DNA from: Clostridia bacterium
GTDB taxonomy: Bacteria > Bacillota > Clostridia > Oscillospirales > Butyricicoccaceae
DNA: 64,000 nucleotides
NCBI GenBank assembly: GCA_029099685.1
Contig: JAQXOO010000022.1
Coordinates: 1 to 64,000 of the forward strand
Reading direction: 5' to 3'
Position numbers and translations under genes: made by a program. Below the pieces are notes generated by a model. The model searched no databases. It was not told the origin of the DNA and was given only the letters and a program-made list of their open reading frames with translations. This document shows positions 59,563 to 64,000 of the stretch, piece after piece (position 1 is the first letter of the stretch; the number at the start of each line of letters is the position of its first letter).

Positions 59563-60711
59563 TTATCCCTCGATTCCTGCGAAAAAGAGTTTTGCGCCCT
59601 GGGCCCGCAGCCGGGCGGCGGTGTCGTGCATCCATTTCACCGTGACGGAGGAAGTGACCACCCGGGCGGTGTCCCCGTCCTTCTGGATGCGGTCAACGGG
59701 CAGCTGCCCGGTCAGCTCCGCCGGCAGGCGGACATAGTAGGGATGGCCGCAGCCCTCGCCGTCGGCAGCCACCCGCACGCAGCCCGCGGGCATCATTACC
59801 CGCTGGCCGCACAGCACATCGGACAGATCCCGCAGCACGGCGGAGGCGGTGGGGAACCGCCCCGCACCCTGGCCCATGAGCACGATGTCTCCCGCCCGCT
59901 CCGCCTCGTACCGGGCCAGGTTGTAATTGTCCTTTACGGCGCATTCCGCGGCGGAGGCGGGCACCAGTGTGGGCTCCACAAAGGCGAACACCGCTCCCCG
60001 GGGACCGATGCCGCCCCGGGCCACCAGTCGGCAGGTCAGGTCCATCTGGCGGAAGCTTTGTACATCGGCGGGGGTCAGGTCCTCGATGCCCTCGGTGTAC
60101 AGACCCTCGGTGGGCAGCTTTTCAAAGGCCACGGCGCAGGCCAGCATGATCTTCCGCAGGGCGTCCAGGCCGGACACGTCGGCAGAGGGGTCGGCCTCGG
60201 CATAGCCCAGAGTCTGGGCGTCCTTCAGCACGGCGGCGTAATCGGCGCCCCGGCTCTGCATGGCGTCCAGCATATAGTTGGTGGTGCCGTTCAGGATGCC
60301 GCCCACGGAAAGAATGCGGTCGCTTTGGGCCGCCAGGGCCAGATTGTGCAAAAAGGGCACGCCGCCGCCGCATGCGGCGCTGAACAAAAAGGCCACGCCC
60401 TGCTCCCGGGCAACAGCCGCCAGTTCCGGACCGTGGGCGGCCACCAGCGCCTTGTTGGCGGTGACCACGTGCTTACCCGCCCGGAGCGCGGCTTCGGTCC
60501 AGCTGCGGGCCGGCTCCGTGCCGCCCAGCACCTCCACCACGGCGTCCACGGCGGGGTCGCCGGTGACGGCCTCGATATCCGTGACCTTGAAGGGGGCGTC
60601 GTCCTTTCCGGGGCGCACCAGCACCGGACCGGGCTCCAGGCCGTTTGCGTGCTGAAGCATCTCATAAACGCCCTGGCCAACGGTGCCAAAGCCTAAAACC
60701 GCAACTTTCAT
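59563..60711 (-). CDS. hom: Homoserine dehydrogenase with shortened C-terminus
   Basis: 382-residue NAD(P) enzyme making homoserine for threonine and methionine. The Rossmann start is VAVLGFGTVGQGVYEML, then VVTANKALVA, GGILNGTTNYMLDAM and the catalytic ADPSADVSGLDALRK. Firmicute Hom proteins usually carry a full C-terminal ACT domain (about 420-430 residues). Here only about 57 residues follow CGHP, reading like an abbreviated ACT fold. GGAGG lies seven bases before the ATG. First gene of the operon. Confidence 0.95.
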   Translation of the reverse strand: MKVAVLGFGTVGQGVYEMLQHANGLEPGPVLVRPGKDDAPFKVTDIEAVTGDPAVDAVVEVLGGTEPARSWTEAALRAGKHVVTANKALVAAHGPELAAVAREQGVAFLFSAACGGGVPFLHNLALAAQSDRILSVGGILNGTTNYMLDAMQSRGADYAAVLKDAQTLGYAEADPSADVSGLDALRKIMLACAVAFEKLPTEGLYTEGIEDLTPADVQSFRQMDLTCRLVARGGIGPRGAVFAFVEPTLVPASAAECAVKDNYNLARYEAERAGDIVLMGQGAGRFPTASAVLRDLSDVLCGQRVMMPAGCVRVAADGEGCGHPYYVRLPAELTGQLPVDRIQKDGDTARVVTSSVTVKWMHDTAARLRAQGAKLFFAGIEG

Positions 60712-60751
60712 AAGGTACCTCCAAAAAAGCGTGTCCGCAAAATAAAAACAC

Positions 60752-60780
60752 TTGTATTTTCTGTGCAAACAGTGTATCAT
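60752..60780 (+). promoter_or_regulatory. Promoter of the ACT-domain gene
   Basis: TTGTAT (60752-60757), 17 bases, TATCAT (60775-60780). The hom operon promoter must lie in the same short divergent region, but no clear match is seen. Confidence 0.6.
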
Positions 60781-60853
60781 AGAAGAACACCAAAAACAAG
60801 CACTTTTCCTTAGTAAATTTCAACAAAAATGCATTGCCGCAGGAGGAAAGCCC

Positions 60854-61291
60854 ATGTTGGACAATTATCTCATCATCCATAAGAGCATTTTGCCGGAATA
60901 TTATGAAAAGGTGGTGGCCGCCCGCCGCCTTTTGGAGGAGGGCCGCGTCCGCGAGGTGAGCCAGGCGGTGAAGGATGTAGGCATCTCCCGCAGCACCTAT
61001 TACAAATACAAGGACTTCATCCTGGAGCCTTCTGAAATGGCCGGCGGGCGGAAGGCGGTGCTGTCGGTGATGCTCAGCCATGAGCCGGGCGTGCTTTCGG
61101 CTGTGCTGGGGCACATCTCCGAACAGGGCGCCAGCGTGCTGACCATCACCCAGAGCCTGCCCATCCGGGGCAAGGCCAGCGTCACCGTGACGCTGGATAT
61201 CAGCGGCATGAGCGGACCCCTCACCGGGCTGATGTCCGCCCTGTCCGAAACCCCCGGCGCGGAAAATCCCCGCCTGGTGGCGGTGGAATAA
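60854..61291 (+). CDS. ACT-domain protein, UPF0735/PheB family
   Basis: 145-residue protein. An N-terminal helical segment contains an HTH-like stretch (REVSQAVKDVGISRSTYYKYKDFILEP). It is followed by an ACT domain (AVLSVMLSHEPGVLSAVLGHISEQGASVLTITQSLP...SVTVTLDISGM), which binds amino acids in relatives. The family (B. subtilis PheB) often neighbours hom-thrCB or pheA. Here it is divergent from hom-lysC-asd and may regulate it. The start follows GCAGGAGGAAAG. Confidence 0.9.
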   Translation: MLDNYLIIHKSILPEYYEKVVAARRLLEEGRVREVSQAVKDVGISRSTYYKYKDFILEPSEMAGGRKAVLSVMLSHEPGVLSAVLGHISEQGASVLTITQSLPIRGKASVTVTLDISGMSGPLTGLMSALSETPGAENPRLVAVE

Positions 61292-61300
61292 GGCAAAACA

Positions 61301-61331
61301 AAAAGCGTTGGAACTTGTTCCAACGCTTTTT
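61301..61331. terminator. Bidirectional terminator
   Basis: AAAAGCGTTGGAA pairs perfectly with TTCCAACGCTTTT around CTTG. It serves the ACT gene and the convergent S51 peptidase operon. Confidence 0.95.
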
Positions 61332-61939
61332 TATCCCCGAAAAAGGGTCATGGCTCCGCCGCCGGTGAATACGCCGTCTCCGTCGTTGAGACGGAGGACG
61401 TTTATACCCTGGCTGCGCTCATATTCCCGGCATGTCTCCTCAAAGTTTTTGAAGCGTTTGCAGAACCGACTGTAATGGGGCAGCACCTGAATCTCCGTCA
61501 GGCCAAGCCCCCTAAGATCGGTGAGTCCCATGAAGTTCATCTCCGGGGAATAGCGGCTGACCAGCTCCAAAGACGGCCCGAAGACAAAGGCCGCCGCGCT
61601 CCAGCCGATGAGCAGTTTGTCTGCGGCGATCTCCCGAAGCACCGCTTCCGCGCCGCTTTTGCGCACCGCGTCCAGCAGGTAAAAGGGATTGCCGCCGATG
61701 AACTCCACCACATCATAGCCGTTCAGAAGCCGGCACGGATGGGTATCCAGGTCAAAAAGCGCCACGGACAGCCCCAGGGCTTTCAGCTCATCCATACAGC
61801 GGGGAACATGGTGATTTTGTTTCTTGTATTCGTTGTCGGCAGTGACCACCAGGGCCGCGGACCGGCAGTTCCGGAGCCGTTCGGCCAGGGCGGACCGAAG
61901 GGACTTTGAACTCAGACCGTCCGAACACAACAAAAGCAT
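61331..61939 (-). CDS. Peptidase S51-family (PepE/cyanophycinase-like) protein
   Basis: 202-residue protein resembling the S51 dipeptidase fold. It has the glycine-rich IGGNPFYLLDAV and the nucleophile elbow LIGWSAAAFVFGPSLE, where PepE has GWSAGA (the serine is kept, one glycine is alanine). Residues VLPHYSRFCKRF follow, with a possible catalytic histidine. Known members cleave after N-terminal aspartate. It starts three bases after the ABC ATPase stop, so it is part of the importer operon and may process the imported substrate. Confidence 0.8.
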   Translation of the reverse strand: MLLLCSDGLSSKSLRSALAERLRNCRSAALVVTADNEYKKQNHHVPRCMDELKALGLSVALFDLDTHPCRLLNGYDVVEFIGGNPFYLLDAVRKSGAEAVLREIAADKLLIGWSAAAFVFGPSLELVSRYSPEMNFMGLTDLRGLGLTEIQVLPHYSRFCKRFKNFEETCREYERSQGINVLRLNDGDGVFTGGGAMTLFRG

Positions 61940-61942
61940 GGC

Positions 61943-62740
61943 TTATCCCAGCAGGATCCGGTCATTGTCCAGCTTTTGGGCGGTCTTTTCCCGGAACAGG
62001 GCCAGCAGATCCTCCATGGTCAGGCCGGCCCGCTGCCCGTCGGCCACATCCAGTACGATCCGTCCGGCGCTCATCATGATGGTGCGGTTGCCCAGGTCCA
62101 GTGCCGACTGGATGTTGTGGGTGATCATCAGACAGGTGATGCGGTGCTCCGCCACAATGGACTTTGTCAGCGCCAGCACCTTTTCGGCGGTGGCGGGGTC
62201 CAGGGCGGCGGTGTGCTCGTCCAGCAGCAGCAGCTTGGGGGTCACCAGCGTGGCCATCAAAAGGGTCAGCGCCTGGCGCTGTCCGCCGGAAAGCAGGCCC
62301 ACCGGCTGGCGCATCCGGTCCTCAAGCCCCAGGCCCAGCCGGGACAGCGCCTCCCGGAACTCCTCCCGGTCGGCTTTGGACACCCGGGAAAAGGGCGACT
62401 TGGCGTGGCTGGCGCGGAGATAGGCCAGCGCCAGGTTTTCCTCGATGGTCATGTTGGGCGCGGTGCCCTTCAGCGGGTCCTGAAACATGCGTCCGATGTC
62501 CTTGCTGCGCTTGAAGTCGGGCAGGTCGGTGATGTCCGCCCCGGCCAGGGTGATGGTGCCGCTGTCCGGCAAAAAGGTGCCTGCGATGGCGTTGAACAGG
62601 GTGGATTTGCCTGCGCCGTTGGAGCCCACGATGGTGACGAAGTCACCGGGGGCCAGATGCAGGGACAGGTCCTGCAGGGCGCGTTTTTCGTGGACCGTTC
62701 CGGGGTGGAAGGTCTTGCTTATGTGTTCCAGCTTGAGCAT
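61943..62740 (-). CDS. ABC transporter ATP-binding protein (TrpY/Z-type importer)
   Basis: 265-residue ATPase: Walker A GSNGAGKST, signature LSGGQRQALTL, Walker B LLLLDEHTAALDP, switch CLMITHNIQSAL. Pairing with a BPD_transp_2 permease and an ABC_sub_bind-type binding protein places it with the tryptophan/tyrosine-type importers. Confidence 0.9.
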   Translation of the reverse strand: MLKLEHISKTFHPGTVHEKRALQDLSLHLAPGDFVTIVGSNGAGKSTLFNAIAGTFLPDSGTITLAGADITDLPDFKRSKDIGRMFQDPLKGTAPNMTIEENLALAYLRASHAKSPFSRVSKADREEFREALSRLGLGLEDRMRQPVGLLSGGQRQALTLLMATLVTPKLLLLDEHTAALDPATAEKVLALTKSIVAEHRITCLMITHNIQSALDLGNRTIMMSAGRIVLDVADGQRAGLTMEDLLALFREKTAQKLDNDRILLG

Positions 62741-62741
62741 A

Positions 62742-63653
62742 TCAGCGGTCTCCTTTCTGCCGGGCGGCCCTGCGCCGGCGGTCCTCCGCCAGACGGCGGC
62801 TCACATGGGGGCCGGCAATGGCCAGCGCCACGATGACGGCGGAGATCAGCTTGAGACATTCCGAGGGCAGGTCCAGCCGCAGGGCCACGGCGATGACAAA
62901 ACGGTAGATGATGCTGCCCACCAGGGCGCCCACGGCCTTTTTGCCTACGCCGCCCCGGCGGAAAAGAGTCTCGCCGATGATGAGGGAGGCCAGGCCGATG
63001 ACCACCATGCCGGTGCCCAGGTTGATGTCTGCGGTGCGCTGGTACTGGGCCAGCACCGCGCCGGAAAGGGCGGTCATGCTGTTGGAGATGCACAGGCCCA
63101 GGGTGATGGTAAAGGCGGTGTTGATGGAGCTGGCCCGCACCATGTCCGGGTTGTCTCCGGTGGCGCGGATAGACAGGCCGATGCGGGTGTTGAGAAACAA
63201 AATGACCGCTCCGCACATAACCGCACTGATGACAAACGCCGGCGCCAGCCGGTAGAGGACGCCCCCGCCCACCTTGTCCCGGAGGACGGTGAACAGGGTC
63301 TCTGCCTTCAGCAGGTTCACATTGGAGGAAAAGCCCATCACCGCCAGGTTGACGGTATACAGTCCGGTGTTGGTGATGATGCCCGACAGGATGGAGGGCA
63401 CCCCCAGCCGGGTCTGCAGCAGGGCGGTGATGAAGCCGGCCGCCGCGCCGGACAGCATGGCAACGGGCAGCGCCAGAAAGGGATGCCCCGCCAGCGCCAC
63501 CGTGGCGGACACGGCGCAGCCCAGCGTAAAGCTGCCGTCGGTGGTCATGTCGGCGATGTTCAGAATGCGGAAGCTGAGAAACAGCGCCAGCGCCACCAGG
63601 GAATAGATGCAGCCCAGCTCCAGGGCGGAGGTGATGACGGTCATATTGAGCAT
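62742..63653 (-). CDS. ABC transporter permease (BPD_transp_2 type)
   Basis: 303-residue permease with about eight helices. The start MTVITSALELGCIYSLVALALFLSFRILNIADMTTDGSF is the hallmark of the TrpY-like permeases, and RATGDNPDMVRASSINT is the family coupling segment. AAAGGAG precedes the ATG, and the ATPase begins one base after its stop. Confidence 0.92.
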   Translation of the reverse strand: MLNMTVITSALELGCIYSLVALALFLSFRILNIADMTTDGSFTLGCAVSATVALAGHPFLALPVAMLSGAAAGFITALLQTRLGVPSILSGIITNTGLYTVNLAVMGFSSNVNLLKAETLFTVLRDKVGGGVLYRLAPAFVISAVMCGAVILFLNTRIGLSIRATGDNPDMVRASSINTAFTITLGLCISNSMTALSGAVLAQYQRTADINLGTGMVVIGLASLIIGETLFRRGGVGKKAVGALVGSIIYRFVIAVALRLDLPSECLKLISAVIVALAIAGPHVSRRLAEDRRRRAARQKGDR

Positions 63654-63690
63654 GAAAACACTCCTTTGATTCCGGTCTTTATAGGGGGAT

Positions 63691-63715
63691 GGCCCCGGCG
63701 CGCAGCGCCGAGGCC
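63691..63715 (-). repeat. GC hairpin between binding protein and permease genes
   Basis: GGCC plus CGGCGC pairs with GCGCCG plus GGCC around a short loop. It lies after the binding-protein stop and probably stabilises its mRNA end. Confidence 0.5.
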
Positions 63716-63739
63716 GTCTGATCTGGGAAAACCGCGGGA

Positions 63740-64000
63740 TTATTCAGCGGAAGTGGTGACCTCTTTCACCGTGTTGGCCATGTCGGAGAACACGCTGTAG
63801 TCCAGGCCCAGGGCGGAGGCGGTCTCGGTGTTTACGGTGATGATGCCGCCTTCCATCACGTGATATTCGGGTACCTTGCCGCCGGAGAGGATATCCAGCG
63901 CCATGTCGGCGGTGTAAGCGCCCAGCTCGCTGTAATTGACGCCGCAGGTGGCAAAGGCGCCCGCCGCCACAAAGGAGTCGGCGCCAGTGTAGTGGGGAAT
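63740..64000 (-). CDS. ABC transporter substrate-binding protein (TrpX-like), C-terminal part
   Basis: The last 86 residues of a protein that continues beyond the window. It reads IPHYTGADSFVAAGAFATCGVNYSELGAYTADMALDILSGGKVPEYHV, then ITVNTETASALGLDYS, matching the ABC_sub_bind (PF04392) family, which usually ends this way (G-x-P-x-x-I-P...NLKTAKKLGL-type). It is first gene of the importer operon. The signal peptide and lipobox are outside the window. Confidence 0.88.
   Translation of the reverse strand: MPHYTGADSFVAAGAFATCGVNYSELGAYTADMALDILSGGKVPEYHVMEGGIITVNTETASALGLDYSVFSDMANTVKEVTTSAE

Noticed and set aside
57280..60696. 1138-residue plus-strand frame opposite asd-lysC-hom
   Set aside because: Antisense artefact of high third-position GC; no ribosome binding site or recognisable motif.
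1..64000. CRISPR array, prophage, insertion sequence or replication origin
   Set aside because: No regularly spaced direct repeats, transposase or integrase motifs, DnaA-box clusters or phage genes were seen on either strand.

Overview
The window looks like a chromosomal segment of a GC-rich, endospore-forming member of the Clostridia, most likely an Oscillospirales/Oscillospiraceae-type gut anaerobe (Flavonifractor/Lawsonibacter-like; lineage is inferred from gene content only). The basis is the spoIIAA-spoIIAB-sigF operon, a YlmC/YmxH sporulation gene, a T-box on valS, HPr kinase, a meso-DAP-type MurE, class II (B12) ribonucleotide reductase, and consensus sigma-A promoters and strong AGGAGG ribosome binding sites throughout. 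No phage, transposase, CRISPR array or rRNA is visible. It is mostly core genome, with a few accessory or odd loci.

Layout. 1-5.7 kb (minus): an oligopeptide/dipeptide ABC transporter operon (binding protein, two permeases, start of the ATPase) in which both the binding protein and the second permease carry large extracytoplasmic insertions. 5.8-7.3 kb: a small membrane protein, tRNA-Pro(CGG), and two divergent perfect-consensus promoters. 7.0-11.3 kb: T-box leader, valS, folC. 11.3-12.8 kb: spoIIA operon. 13.0-17.0 kb (minus): potABCD polyamine importer. 17.1-19.0 kb: RluA-family pseudouridine synthase, yceD-rpmF. 19.1-23.6 kb: DUF512 radical-SAM-like protein, der, plsY, gpsA. 23.65-24.7 kb: a two-gene unit of an unknown protein and an ArsR-DUF2087 regulator, flanked by matching operator-like half-sites. 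24.8-28.5 kb: rpmB, hprK, ymxH, rpsB, tsf. 28.6-31.9 kb: cysK, then an ECF sigma factor with an RsgI/PepSY-type membrane partner. 31.9-35.7 kb: MutY fused to a CPCC domain, a split chromate transporter, a CofE-like ligase. 35.8-36.6 kb: an AT-rich NUDIX gene. 36.6-39.3 kb (minus): threonine catabolism tdh-kbl and a DUF1540 protein.

39.5-52.3 kb is a division and cell wall (dcw) cluster: mraZ-rsmH-ftsL-pbp-murE-mraY-ftsW-murG-murA-ftsQ-ftsZ. It lacks murC, murD, murF and ftsA. It is followed by a yjdF-motif riboswitch and yjdF, a GNAT acetyltransferase and a putative 10-TM metal exporter (minus), and the B12-dependent ribonucleotide reductase with NrdR-like boxes. 57-60.7 kb (minus) holds hom-lysC-asd of the aspartate pathway. 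A second copy of the last codons of asd lies just downstream of it, differing mainly by synonymous changes. The window ends with an ACT-domain protein and a TrpX/Y/Z-like ABC importer operon with an S51 peptidase.

The most interesting items are the CPCC-MutY fusion, the duplicated asd tail, the OppC and OppA insertions, the rpsB leader with mutually exclusive pairings, the ArsR-DUF2087 unit with its paired operator, and the sigma/RsgI-PepSY pair. All functional names rest on reading motifs and context; no database search was run.
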